Shown: positions 9,246 through 18,340, numbered from the stretch's first letter. The stretch: DNA of 64,000 nucleotides from Oscillospiraceae bacterium (GCA_015063605.1 SVTV01000013.1:1-64000); one strand, 5' to 3'. Translations and numbers: made by a program. The notes: generated by a model not told the origin, from the sequence alone.

Positions 9246-10547
9246 TTATTTGCCTTCCTGCATTTCCTTAACGGATTCAAGAACTGCATTTGCCATGTGG
9301 TCAAGCTGTTCCTTTGTAAGACCGTAAAGGGGAAGATGTGTAAATCTCTTGTAGAATACTTCTTCGCAAACGGGGCAGGATGCAGCTGCTGCATCAACAT
9401 CTATGCCCATATCGCTTACTGCCTTGAATCTGTAAAGAGGACCGAAGTGAGGGATGTTTGTAACGCCCTTTTCTTCGAGCTTCTGCTTCAATACCTGAAT
9501 GTCTCCGCCGGCCTTTGCGGGATCGATCTGGAGGAGGTAGAGGTGGAAAGTGGGCTTTGTGTCATCTGTTCCGAGGTCCTGAGTAATGATAGCATCATTT
9601 GCGGAGAGGCGGGAATTGAGATATTCAGCCGCAACTCTTCTGGCCTTGATGATCTCTTCGTTTCTTGCGATCTGGAGCTTCAAGCCGAGAGCCTGGATCT
9701 CTGTAGGAGAATGATTGCCGGCGATGAAGGGACCTTCCTTGCCGGAAATGGGAGATACGTTGTAGAGCCAATTCTTGATAGGAGCGGAGAAATCGAGACC
9801 GAGGAAACGAGCGCGCTTCATTTCGCTGCCGTAGCCGGGAATAGAAGAAACTGCTATACCGCCTTCGCCAAAGGAAGTGATGTTCTTTACTTCGTGGAAG
9901 CTGTAGGAACCGAAGTGTCCTATAGTACCGAGCTTCTTGCCCTTGTATGTTCCGCCGAATCCGTGTGCAGCATCCTCGATAACAACGAGATCGTACTTCT
10001 TAGCTATTTCCATGATAGGATCCATATCAACGGCATAACCGCCTATATGAACGGGAACGATAGCCTTTGTCTTGGATGTGATCTTCTTTTCAACATCCTT
10101 GGGATCCATGTTTATTGTCTTAGGATCGATATCAGCAAAAACGAGCTTGCAGCCGATGGAGAGGGGATATGCTATTGTAGCAACGAATGTGATAGCGGGA
10201 ACGATTACTTCGTCGCCTGCCTTAAGGTTAGCATACTTGTAACCCAATTCAAGACCTGCTGTAGCATTTGTAAGGAATGTGGAAGAATCTGTGTTGAGAT
10301 ATTCGTTGCAGAGCTGCTCCGCTTCTTCAACGAGACGTCCTGTTGTCAATTTTCCGGGAGGTGTGGAGATCTTATCGAGATCCTTAATCTTGTCGTAAAC
10401 GCCCTTGAGCGCTTCGTCATATTCTTTTCCTTCACCCTGCATAAGGAAGCGGATAACTTCCATAACGTCGTTAGCGTTGTAATTCTCACCGACAGCGGCC
10501 CACGGCACTGCTGTATCACCGGTATTGTATCTGAAATCTGTAGGCAT
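9246..10547 (-). CDS. DegT/DnrJ/EryC1/StrS family aminotransferase
   Basis: SSTFLTNATAGLELGYKYA, IEDAAHGFGGTYKGKKLGTIGHFGSYSFHEVKNIT (PLP lysine region). Confidence 0.93.
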   Translation of the reverse strand: MPTDFRYNTGDTAVPWAAVGENYNANDVMEVIRFLMQGEGKEYDEALKGVYDKIKDLDKISTPPGKLTTGRLVEEAEQLCNEYLNTDSSTFLTNATAGLELGYKYANLKAGDEVIVPAITFVATIAYPLSIGCKLVFADIDPKTINMDPKDVEKKITSKTKAIVPVHIGGYAVDMDPIMEIAKKYDLVVIEDAAHGFGGTYKGKKLGTIGHFGSYSFHEVKNITSFGEGGIAVSSIPGYGSEMKRARFLGLDFSAPIKNWLYNVSPISGKEGPFIAGNHSPTEIQALGLKLQIARNEEIIKARRVAAEYLNSRLSANDAIITQDLGTDDTKPTFHLYLLQIDPAKAGGDIQVLKQKLEEKGVTNIPHFGPLYRFKAVSDMGIDVDAAAASCPVCEEVFYKRFTHLPLYGLTKEQLDHMANAVLESVKEMQEGK

Positions 10548-10582
10548 GGTATTTGTCCTTTCATTGGAAAATCAATTAAAAC

Positions 10583-10609
10583 TAATTATTTTAATCGTTA
10601 AAATAATTA
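10583..10609. promoter_or_regulatory. Perfect 12-bp-arm palindromic operator
   Basis: TAATTATTTTAA-TCG-TTAAAATAATTA. Confidence 0.8.
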
Positions 10610-10634
10610 TATCATCAATAAACGTACTTGTCAA
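10606..10634 (-). promoter_or_regulatory. Promoter for the DegT-family gene
   Basis: Minus strand TTGACA-17-TATAAT; -10 overlaps the palindrome. Confidence 0.8.
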
Positions 10635-10642
10635 TAGAGATA

Positions 10643-10671
10643 TTGACATTTTTTTCGTAATATGATATAAT
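10643..10671 (+). promoter_or_regulatory. Promoter for the ROK regulator
   Basis: TTGACA-17-TATAAT. Confidence 0.8.
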
Positions 10672-10739
10672 TTTTCAAGCTTTAAAATAATTCCGTAATT
10701 ATCTGATGCGGCAGAGCGTTTTTGAAAGGTTACCAACAT

Positions 10740-11906
10740 ATGAAAGTTCAGGCAGCAAACGTACATCTCATACAAAAGATGAATAGATCGAAGGTGTTAT
10801 CCTTTATCAGAAAGAACCCGTGGACAACACGTTCGGAAATAGCATATGAGACGGGATTATCCTTGGCGTCTATCACAAATCTTACTTCATATCTTATATC
10901 AAACGGACTTCTCAAAGAAGTGGGCATGGAAGATGCAAACAGAGTTGGAAGAAAGAGGACTCTTCTTAAATTCAATTCGGAAGGCTTCAGGTTGATATGC
11001 GTAATGGTTTATGATGAAACTGCCAATATTTTCATTACCGATCTTGAAGGAAATGTTTTTTCCAATGAATGTGTATCAATAACCGACATTACTCAAACGA
11101 GATCGATAAACGCACTTCTTGATGCTTTAAAAAATGCTTTGGAAAAGAGCGGAAAGGAAATTACTCTCGGCATAGGTGTATTTATTTCCGGTATGATCTT
11201 ATCAAAAAAGAATCTCGCTTTATCATCAAGTCATAAGATCAAAGATCTCGACGTCAAAACGCTTGTCGAAAACGCCACAGGCATTCCCGCATTTGTTGAG
11301 AATCTTTCGGTGATTCGTGCCCAATCATATGTATACAACGAAGATGTATCAAGAGTTGATAATATCATATTTGTTGATATGGATAACGGTATTGGCGCCG
11401 TCCAATGCAGTAACGGTAAGGTAAACAGGTCGATCTTGGGAGAGATAGGACACACCACCGTTAACCCCGATGGTGAAGAATGCTTTTGCGGAAATAAAGG
11501 CTGTCTTGAGGTGATGTGTTCCGCAAAACGTATCATATCCCTGTATAACAGCTGTTCGGACAGCAAGTGTAACAATATCGAAGAAATATCCCATAAGTTA
11601 AGCGAGGATGATCCCAACGCAAACAAAGCTCTGGCCGAGTGCGCAAGATATTTGGGAATAGGTTTTGCCAATCTTATAAATCTTTTCTATCCCTCTGCGT
11701 TGGTAATTAACCGTGCAGGATTTTCCCGATGCAGAGCCATTTTCGACGAAGCGGTATGTGAAATGAAAATGCGTGCATATCCCGCATTGCTGCAAGACCT
11801 TACCATAACAGAGCTTGATGTTTCGGAAGAGGACACCGTCAGAGGCGCCGCATTTGAAATGTGCGAAAGAATATTTGATATTTCTTATGAAAATAGTATA
11901 ATTTAA
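10740..11906 (+). CDS. ROK family transcriptional regulator
   Basis: N-terminal wHTH (RSEIAYETGLSLASITNLTSYLISNGLLKEVG); ROK GEIGHTTVNPDGEECFCGNKGCLEV. Confidence 0.92.
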   Translation: MKVQAANVHLIQKMNRSKVLSFIRKNPWTTRSEIAYETGLSLASITNLTSYLISNGLLKEVGMEDANRVGRKRTLLKFNSEGFRLICVMVYDETANIFITDLEGNVFSNECVSITDITQTRSINALLDALKNALEKSGKEITLGIGVFISGMILSKKNLALSSSHKIKDLDVKTLVENATGIPAFVENLSVIRAQSYVYNEDVSRVDNIIFVDMDNGIGAVQCSNGKVNRSILGEIGHTTVNPDGEECFCGNKGCLEVMCSAKRIISLYNSCSDSKCNNIEEISHKLSEDDPNANKALAECARYLGIGFANLINLFYPSALVINRAGFSRCRAIFDEAVCEMKMRAYPALLQDLTITELDVSEEDTVRGAAFEMCERIFDISYENSII

Positions 11907-11936
11907 TCCATAATATAATATAATATAAAGCAGCTA

Positions 11937-11965
11937 TTGACATATGATACCGAGTATGATATACT
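11937..11965 (+). promoter_or_regulatory. Promoter
   Basis: TTGACA-17-TATACT. Confidence 0.65.
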
Positions 11966-12030
11966 GTAATAAATACACGTCCGTTTCAATGGAACGATGT
12001 ATAAATTTGTATAAAATACGGAGGTATAAT

Positions 12031-13290
12031 ATGAAATATCTGCTTTTAGCGCTTTTATGTGCCGCTTTGATCACCGGTATGTCCGCTTGCTCTTTCACCG
12101 TCATTGATGACCCGATATCGTCAACTCGTGAAAACACAAAAGAAACGATAAACACCCCCGCAACTACGGATAAAAACTACACCTCGGAAACAAATAAGAC
12201 CGAGGAGAATATAAAAGACGATGAAAAGACGTCCGGCAAGGTCGAAATATTATATAAAGCTGATGATATTGAATTAACAAATCTGCAAATGTCAAGCTCA
12301 TTCCGTACTTATGAATTTGATGACTGTATCATTTACGGAACAACCACATACGAAGACGTTCCCAAAGCTTATTCGCAGTTTACAATGTACGATAAGACCG
12401 ACGGAAAGCTGTTGGCACGCTCCGATAAGATCTTTTCCTTAAGTCTTCCTTATTTCTCATCCTTTGAAAACGGAAAATATCTCCTTTCTTTCGATATTGA
12501 ATTTAACAAAGATATAATCGAAATAGAACGTAAAAACGATATACTTACCGTTAACCGTATCACAAACGATAAGGAAGAGGATAATAAAACAGAATATCCT
12601 TATTATAGCACAAAGATCACCTCACAGGACGGAAAATATACAGCGCAAATTATCGAAGAGGATGAAAAAGGTCACGGCGGCATAAACGTTATCACTGACG
12701 GAAAAGGCCATAAAAGAGTTTTAACTGACATTGCTTTCGGAGATTGGATAGCCGATAAAAACAAAAAAGCGGATGAAGGAGATACGCTAAGGCATGATCT
12801 GGTAAGCTTCATAGACAATACCCGCTTCATCTATTTACGAATCGGCTACGAATGGTCATGCGGCTTCGGTATATATGACGTAAAGACGAATAAAAACATT
12901 ATTTTCGAGGATATGCGTATCCCCACGATCTATGATGGTCATATTTACGCAGTATCTGTTTCGGGCGATGATTACGGTTGGTACGATATAAATACTTTCT
13001 TCAAAATAGCTCCCGACGGAACTAAGACAGACCTCGATTTCAATGAAATACCAAGCGGAAGAGTATTATTCCAAAACGGTTATTGGATAATACAATTCGA
13101 CTCAAGATCTATGGCAGATAATTACGGCGTGCCGGAAGGCGAGTATAAAACCTTAATAAGAGTATATACCGATGATCTTGATAAAAAACTCCTTGAAGTA
13201 TCTGTTCCCAAGCAATTTGATGTAGACACACTTCTCGGTAATGGATTTATCACGCTATATAATAACAGGATCTTTATCCCTGCCGATTAA
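12031..13290 (+). CDS. Hypothetical lipoprotein
   Basis: Lipobox LLLALLCAALITGMSAC; RBS GGAGG. Confidence 0.75.
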   Translation: MKYLLLALLCAALITGMSACSFTVIDDPISSTRENTKETINTPATTDKNYTSETNKTEENIKDDEKTSGKVEILYKADDIELTNLQMSSSFRTYEFDDCIIYGTTTYEDVPKAYSQFTMYDKTDGKLLARSDKIFSLSLPYFSSFENGKYLLSFDIEFNKDIIEIERKNDILTVNRITNDKEEDNKTEYPYYSTKITSQDGKYTAQIIEEDEKGHGGINVITDGKGHKRVLTDIAFGDWIADKNKKADEGDTLRHDLVSFIDNTRFIYLRIGYEWSCGFGIYDVKTNKNIIFEDMRIPTIYDGHIYAVSVSGDDYGWYDINTFFKIAPDGTKTDLDFNEIPSGRVLFQNGYWIIQFDSRSMADNYGVPEGEYKTLIRVYTDDLDKKLLEVSVPKQFDVDTLLGNGFITLYNNRIFIPAD

Positions 13291-13337
13291 TCAAGCCTTG
13301 CAAATACCAAATAGTTTGATACTTTCTGTGTAAAACT

Positions 13338-13368
13338 TATCCCGACAGACTTTTGATCTGCCGGGATA
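13338..13368. terminator. Hairpin terminator
   Basis: TATCCCGACAGA...TGCCGGGATA then TCTTTTT. Confidence 0.7.
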
Positions 13369-13393
13369 TCTTTTTGACCGATATGTAATTATT

Positions 13394-13924
13394 CTATTTT
13401 AATCTGCGGCTATAGTTCCCGTTTTTCTCAACTGCTTTCAGAACAGTTATCAGGGGCATGATAAGTATACCGCAGATAAAATTACTCACACCGTGAATAA
13501 GATCAAAGGGAATACCTGCGGCTATCCAAGCGATAGTACCTTTAAGGCTCAAGCCGAACATTACAGCCTGCGCGGGGGAATATAGTATTCCGAATAAGAA
13601 TCCGTGTAATGCACTTACAGCCATATAAATAACGGGAGAAGCTTTTTCGGGCAGCTTTTTCGGAATAAGCATAGTAGCTCCCCAAAGTACAGTCCATACG
13701 TAAAGATACGGTATCCACCACATATTGAAGCCGTGTATAAGACCGTCCAGAAAAACGTATATGTAGATCGGATACAAAGCCTTACTTCTGTACACTACCG
13801 TAAAAGCTACGATAAATACTCCAAGAAGGTGTATATTCGGAAAAACCTCCATAAGAAGCTTTGACAAATACATCAATGCTCCTCCGATACCGAATACAGC
13901 AATTTCCCTTATCGAAATCTTCAC
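13394..13924 (-). CDS. ECF transporter S component (probably cobalamin or precursor)
   Basis: Six-TM small protein; IREIAVFGIGGALMYLSKLLMEVFPNIHLLGVF; second gene downstream of a cobalamin riboswitch. Confidence 0.8.
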   Translation of the reverse strand: MKISIREIAVFGIGGALMYLSKLLMEVFPNIHLLGVFIVAFTVVYRSKALYPIYIYVFLDGLIHGFNMWWIPYLYVWTVLWGATMLIPKKLPEKASPVIYMAVSALHGFLFGILYSPAQAVMFGLSLKGTIAWIAAGIPFDLIHGVSNFICGILIMPLITVLKAVEKNGNYSRRLK

Positions 13925-13927
13925 TTT

Positions 13928-14371
13928 TTATTTTTCAGCCTTAAATGCGTAAACATCCTCTGTATTGATATCGGTAGTATCAACGCCGGATGAAGCGTAT
14001 GCGCCGTTTATATAAAACGCCCAGTACATTCCGTCCTTGTCGTAATCAAGAGTGGTACCGTCTACCGTCTTTACATAAAGACCGTACTGGCCCTCGTCAC
14101 CCGATATCACACCAAGCTCCTGCAAAGCTTCACCTACGATGGTCTTATCTGTGCTGATCTCAAAGCTTTTTGTTGCACCGCTTGCATCGGTCACCTGAAA
14201 AACAAATGTTTTTTCACCTTCGCCGAGCTTTGTCACGCTTGTGATCGCTTGATCTCCGGTTTTCGGAGATTCCTTCTCATCATTGCATCCGAATGTGAAT
14301 ACCGCTATAGCCGCAATAAGCAATACACAAAGGAAGAATGACAAATACTTTTTCAAATTTGTCTTTTTCAT
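13928..14371 (-). CDS. DUF4430 (transcobalamin C-terminal-like) lipoprotein
   Basis: Lipobox IAVFTFGC; GLYVKTVDGTTLDYDKDGMYWAFYINGAYASSGVDTTDI typical of DUF4430. Confidence 0.87.
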   Translation of the reverse strand: MKKTNLKKYLSFFLCVLLIAAIAVFTFGCNDEKESPKTGDQAITSVTKLGEGEKTFVFQVTDASGATKSFEISTDKTIVGEALQELGVISGDEGQYGLYVKTVDGTTLDYDKDGMYWAFYINGAYASSGVDTTDINTEDVYAFKAEK

Positions 14372-14464
14372 TTTGTTTTTTCCTTTCAGAACATATTACG
14401 GAATTTTCCGTTTTTGTGAAATATCACCTCAAGCATCGGCACTCGCAATGCAAAAAGAAGCTTT

Positions 14465-14655
14465 TTCCTTTGAAGATCAAGTATTTCGACTCAACGCACC
14501 GTTTCGTGCCTTCTCGGTATTCCCAATGACTTTTTCTCCGAATTGCGGCTTCGGATAAGAAACGGCTTATTAAATGTCTGTTGACACCTGCTTTCGTTAC
14601 ACGGCGACGGGCTCGTACCGGATTTTCACCGGTTTCCTTGTGTCCCCAAAGCTTT
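14465..14655 (-). promoter_or_regulatory. Cobalamin (B12) riboswitch
   Basis: Minus strand: GGAAACCGGTGAAAATCCGGTACGAGCCCGTCGCCGTGTAACG ... AAGTCATTGGGAATACCGAGAAGGC ... GAGTCGAAATACTTGATC (diverged B12 box). Confidence 0.88.
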
Positions 14656-14666
14656 TTCACCATCAT

Positions 14667-14695
14667 ATTATAGCACCAAACGACTTTCGCGTCAA
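14667..14695 (-). promoter_or_regulatory. Promoter of the riboswitch transcript
   Basis: TTGACG-17-TATAAT on the minus strand. Confidence 0.8.
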
Positions 14696-14813
14696 TAGTT
14701 GACAATTTTCATTTTTAAACGAATTAAAATTCAATTTTTTTCTGAGAGAAAATTCGTTTTTAAGAGTCTAATAAGTGAAAGGTACAAAAAGACCTTTCGG
14801 AAAGGAAAGACCG

Positions 14814-15368
14814 ATGGATAACGGTGCAAGTAGCTACCTCCGTTTTCTTAACGGCGATGATGACGGTTTAACAGATCTTATAAGAGATTATAAAGACGGA
14901 CTTATTCTGTATCTTAACGGAATCCTGAAGGATATTTCATTATCCGAGGAAGTAATGCAGGAGACCTTTGTAAAGCTCGTTATAAAAAAGCCAACCTTCA
15001 GGAATGATTCCAAGTTCAAGACCTGGCTTTATACCATAGCGCGCAACGAAGCTTTTGACTACATCAGACGAAACTCAAAAACGATATCGCTCATGCATGA
15101 GGATATCGATTTTTCAGAGGAAGAAGAGGATATACTTACTTCATACATACGCGAAGAAACAAATATAATTCTTCATAATGCGTTGTACAAGCTCAAGGAT
15201 GATTACCGCCAGGTATTATATCTGTCTTATTTTGAAAATTTCAAGAACGAAGAGATTTCAAAAATAATGAAGATACCAAAGAGGAAGGTCGAAAACCTTC
15301 TGTACAGAGCAAAATCGTCATTGAAAGCAATACTCGAAAAGGAGGGCTTTATATATGAAAACATGTGA
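14814..15368 (+). CDS. ECF-type sigma-70 family RNA polymerase sigma factor
   Basis: LSEEVMQETFVKLVIKKPTFRNDSKFKTWLYTIARNEAFDYIRR; sigma4 LSYFENFKNEEISKIMKIPKRKVENLLYRAKSSLK. Confidence 0.93.
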   Translation: MDNGASSYLRFLNGDDDGLTDLIRDYKDGLILYLNGILKDISLSEEVMQETFVKLVIKKPTFRNDSKFKTWLYTIARNEAFDYIRRNSKTISLMHEDIDFSEEEEDILTSYIREETNIILHNALYKLKDDYRQVLYLSYFENFKNEEISKIMKIPKRKVENLLYRAKSSLKAILEKEGFIYENM

Positions 15369-16215
15369 AGAAATACAAAAAGAAGTTCTGCGGCGCAGGG
15401 ATTCTTATATCATCGAAAAAGCAATAAAGCGAAAAACGATCATGAAAAGGGTATCTGTCGTATCCTGTATCTGCTTTGCAGCGGTCATATTGATTTTTGC
15501 GGACAGAACAGGGCTTTTCAATGGGAATCCCGAAAACTTTACCAATACAAGTCTGCCGGAAAATTCGGAAGTACAAAGCGAGAACGAATATATCTCCAAT
15601 AGCGGTGTCGGCCATGTTACAGTCACCGAAGAGCGTCAGAATAATAACGCCGACAAGGATAAGGAAGGCTCTGAAGACGTTGAAACGGGTTACGATCCCT
15701 CAAAAGAGGACAACGATACAACGCAGAGTATTACTCCTTCTGCAGTAAGAAAAACGGTAAAAGCCAACCTTGATGAAGCCCGAAGGCTTTCGGGAGAAGC
15801 TTTAAAGAAATGCGATCAACCGGACTTTATAGGCTTTACTCTCGGTATGGTTACATTAAACGGCTCAGAAGCTAACGGAGAAAAGGTATGCTCCGACATA
15901 ACTTACGAATTCAAGAAAGGATTCATTTTTATAAACAACGGCAAAGTGTATGACCTTCCTTCGGAGCCGATATATGTCAAGGACATAAACGGAGATCCTT
16001 TTTATAAAAACATGGTATCCGTACCATATAAAGACCGTATATTCTACACAGAGCATACGGAGGACGGAAATATTATGATAATGTATTTTCCGAAAAACAA
16101 GCAATTTGCATACCAAGCCGAATTCAAGCTTTCCGAAAACACATTAAATTCCGACATAAAACTCAAAGCCGAAACCGAATCAATATACGATCTTATTATA
16201 TCAATTGAAATCTGA
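15355..16215 (+). CDS. Single-pass membrane protein, putative anti-sigma factor
   Basis: Overlaps the sigma gene; short cytoplasmic N-terminus, one TM (VVSCICFAAVILIF), long extracellular domain; no recognisable ZAS motif. Confidence 0.65.
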   Translation: MKTCEEIQKEVLRRRDSYIIEKAIKRKTIMKRVSVVSCICFAAVILIFADRTGLFNGNPENFTNTSLPENSEVQSENEYISNSGVGHVTVTEERQNNNADKDKEGSEDVETGYDPSKEDNDTTQSITPSAVRKTVKANLDEARRLSGEALKKCDQPDFIGFTLGMVTLNGSEANGEKVCSDITYEFKKGFIFINNGKVYDLPSEPIYVKDINGDPFYKNMVSVPYKDRIFYTEHTEDGNIMIMYFPKNKQFAYQAEFKLSENTLNSDIKLKAETESIYDLIISIEI

Positions 16216-16229
16216 GAAAGGGTATAAAT

Positions 16230-17495
16230 ATGAACAAACACAATTATAAAACTATTATCATATCTCTTTTACTTCTGTTTTCGATACTTTTTAATGTTTC
16301 ATCCTGCAGCTTACCCGTCGTTAAAGCCGATGATCTGATGGAAGATATCACTCCGCAAAGAGTCTTTGGAAAAGCGATCGATGATGAATTTATAACCGAA
16401 TATCTTCGTTTTTCGCTTGAGCTTTTCGATAAAGCATCAAAAGAATCGTTAAACAAGAATATTCTTATTTCTCCGCTTTCCATTGAATTGGCGCTGGCAA
16501 TGACCGCCAACGGAACGGATACCCAAACAAAAAAAGAATTTGAACAGCTTTTCGGTATAAAGCTCGATGATCTTAACGAATACCTTTATACATTCGCTGC
16601 AGAACTTCCTTCCGAAAGCAAAAGCAAGCTTGAGATAGCCAACTCAATATGGTTCAGAGACTCGGACTATTTTACGGTGTATGAAGATTTTTTGCAAAAG
16701 AATGCGGACTACTACGGTGCCGATGCATACAAGTCTCCTTTTGACGGTCAGACAGTAAACGATATGAATGCGTGGACTGAAAAGAATACCGACGGAATGA
16801 TAAAAAAGATCATCGAAACAATATCACCCGATAACGTAATGTTCCTTTTGAATGCCATCGTTTTCGATTCAGAATGGGAAGAAGCTTATGAGAAGAGTGA
16901 TATATACACGGGCGCCTTTTATCCGATAGAGGGTGACCTTAAAAATGTTGAAATGATGCGTTCGGAAGAAAAAATATATCTTGATGACGGAAGTGCCAAG
17001 GGCTTCATAAAGCCTTACAAAAACAACAATTACAGCTTTGCCGCACTTCTTCCGAATGAAGGTGTGGATCTCTACGAATATATTGATTCTTTGACCGTAC
17101 AAATCATAAAAGAGCTTTTGAACGGAGGAAAGGAATATCGGACCGTTCAGGCTGTAATCCCGAAATTCACCTACGAATTCGAAATAAATATGAATGAAAT
17201 ACTTAATAGTTTGGGAGTGGTATACGCCTTCAATTCCGAGGTATCCGACTTTTCAAAGCTCGGAAAGTCACACAACGGAAATCTTTGCTTGGGAAATGTT
17301 ATTCATAAAACCTTTATATCCCTTGATGAAAAGGGAACAAAAGCTGCTGCGGTAACACGTGTTGATGTAAATACAGAAACGGCTTATGAATACCCTTTAA
17401 AGGTTACGCTTGACAAACCGTTTGTGTATATGATAGTGGATAATGCCTCATCTCTTCCCGTATTCATCGGAACGGTAACCGATATAGTCGCTTGA
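16230..17495 (+). CDS. Serpin family protein (lipoprotein)
   Basis: Lipobox FNVSSC; NILISPLSIELALAMTANG, LLNAIVFDSEWEEAYE, hinge DEKGTKAAAVT, C-terminal KPFVYMIVDNASSLPVFIGTV. Confidence 0.95.
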   Translation: MNKHNYKTIIISLLLLFSILFNVSSCSLPVVKADDLMEDITPQRVFGKAIDDEFITEYLRFSLELFDKASKESLNKNILISPLSIELALAMTANGTDTQTKKEFEQLFGIKLDDLNEYLYTFAAELPSESKSKLEIANSIWFRDSDYFTVYEDFLQKNADYYGADAYKSPFDGQTVNDMNAWTEKNTDGMIKKIIETISPDNVMFLLNAIVFDSEWEEAYEKSDIYTGAFYPIEGDLKNVEMMRSEEKIYLDDGSAKGFIKPYKNNNYSFAALLPNEGVDLYEYIDSLTVQIIKELLNGGKEYRTVQAVIPKFTYEFEINMNEILNSLGVVYAFNSEVSDFSKLGKSHNGNLCLGNVIHKTFISLDEKGTKAAAVTRVDVNTETAYEYPLKVTLDKPFVYMIVDNASSLPVFIGTVTDIVA

Positions 17496-17514
17496 TTTAA
17501 AAATATTTATTAAG

Positions 17515-17550
17515 AAAAATGTCGCATAAACTTGACTTATGCGGCATTTT
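17515..17550 (+). terminator. Rho-independent terminator after serpin
   Basis: AAAATGTCGCATAA...TTATGCGGCATTTTATTTT. Confidence 0.8.
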
Positions 17551-17590
17551 ATTTTATACTATATAGGAATAAAAAAACATGAGGAAGAAA

Positions 17591-18235
17591 ATGCAAACTT
17601 ACGTTATAATTGACTTGGAAATGTGCAAGGTACCTCCCGAAAAGCATGAAGAGACTCCATTGAGAAATGAGCTTATACAGATCGGTGCGGTGCTTTTAGA
17701 TGAAAACCTTGAGATATATGATACCTTCGAAACCTTCGTTTGCCCGGAATTCGGAGTAATAGATGATTTTATAGAACAGCTTACGGGAATAACCAACGAG
17801 GATACAAAGGACGCCCCTTACATAGATGAAGCGATAGATATTTTTCTTGATTGGGTTCCCGAGGATGCGGTTATCGTTTCATGGAGCGATACCGACAGAT
17901 ATCAGATAATGCATGAATTAGATGCAAAGGAAATTTATTTTGACGAGCTCGAGTATTACTTCGATACATGGATGGACTGTCAAAAGACCTTCAGCGAAAA
18001 AATGAACTCCAACAAGGTGTATAAGCTCTCCGAGGCATTGATAATAGCCGATATATATCCCGAGGATGGCGAACACGATGCTCTCGTGGATGCACGCAAC
18101 ACAGCTATTCTGTTTACAAAAATGATGCGTGAGGATAAATTGCAGTTAAGCTCATATTACATAACAGAAGATCAGAATAAGCAGACCACCTATTCACCAT
18201 TCGCTGATCTACTTGAAAAATTCAATAAATCATAA
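17591..18235 (+). CDS. DnaQ-like 3'-5' exonuclease family protein
   Basis: YVIIDLEMCK (ExoI), LIQIGAVLLDE, EHDALVDARNTAILF (ExoIII). Confidence 0.88.
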   Translation: MQTYVIIDLEMCKVPPEKHEETPLRNELIQIGAVLLDENLEIYDTFETFVCPEFGVIDDFIEQLTGITNEDTKDAPYIDEAIDIFLDWVPEDAVIVSWSDTDRYQIMHELDAKEIYFDELEYYFDTWMDCQKTFSEKMNSNKVYKLSEALIIADIYPEDGEHDALVDARNTAILFTKMMREDKLQLSSYYITEDQNKQTTYSPFADLLEKFNKS

Positions 18236-18240
18236 CTAAC

Positions 18241-18270
18241 GGGAGATCCGATCTATTATTTCGGGTCTCC
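18241..18270 (+). terminator. Rho-independent terminator
   Basis: GGGAGATCCG...CGGGTCTCC then TGTTTTTT. Confidence 0.75.
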
Positions 18271-18299
18271 TGTTTTTTATAAATTTTTTTAAAAGCCTA

Positions 18300-18328
18300 T
18301 TGACAACAAACTGTATTAGTGCTATAAT
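18300..18328 (+). promoter_or_regulatory. Promoter of the GntR-ABC operon
   Basis: TTGACA-17-TATAAT. Confidence 0.8.
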
Positions 18329-18332
18329 ACAG
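18311..18332. promoter_or_regulatory. GntR operator 1
   Basis: CTGTATTA-gtgcta-TAATACAG. Confidence 0.75.
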
Positions 18333-18340
18333 TCACAGAA

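Noticed and set aside
9165-10601. 478-aa plus-strand ORF with many Cys
   Set aside because: Lies fully antisense to the clear DegT aminotransferase; an open frame caused by codon bias, no domain match.
14424-14705. 93-aa minus-strand ORF
   Set aside because: It is a translation through the cobalamin riboswitch and its promoter.
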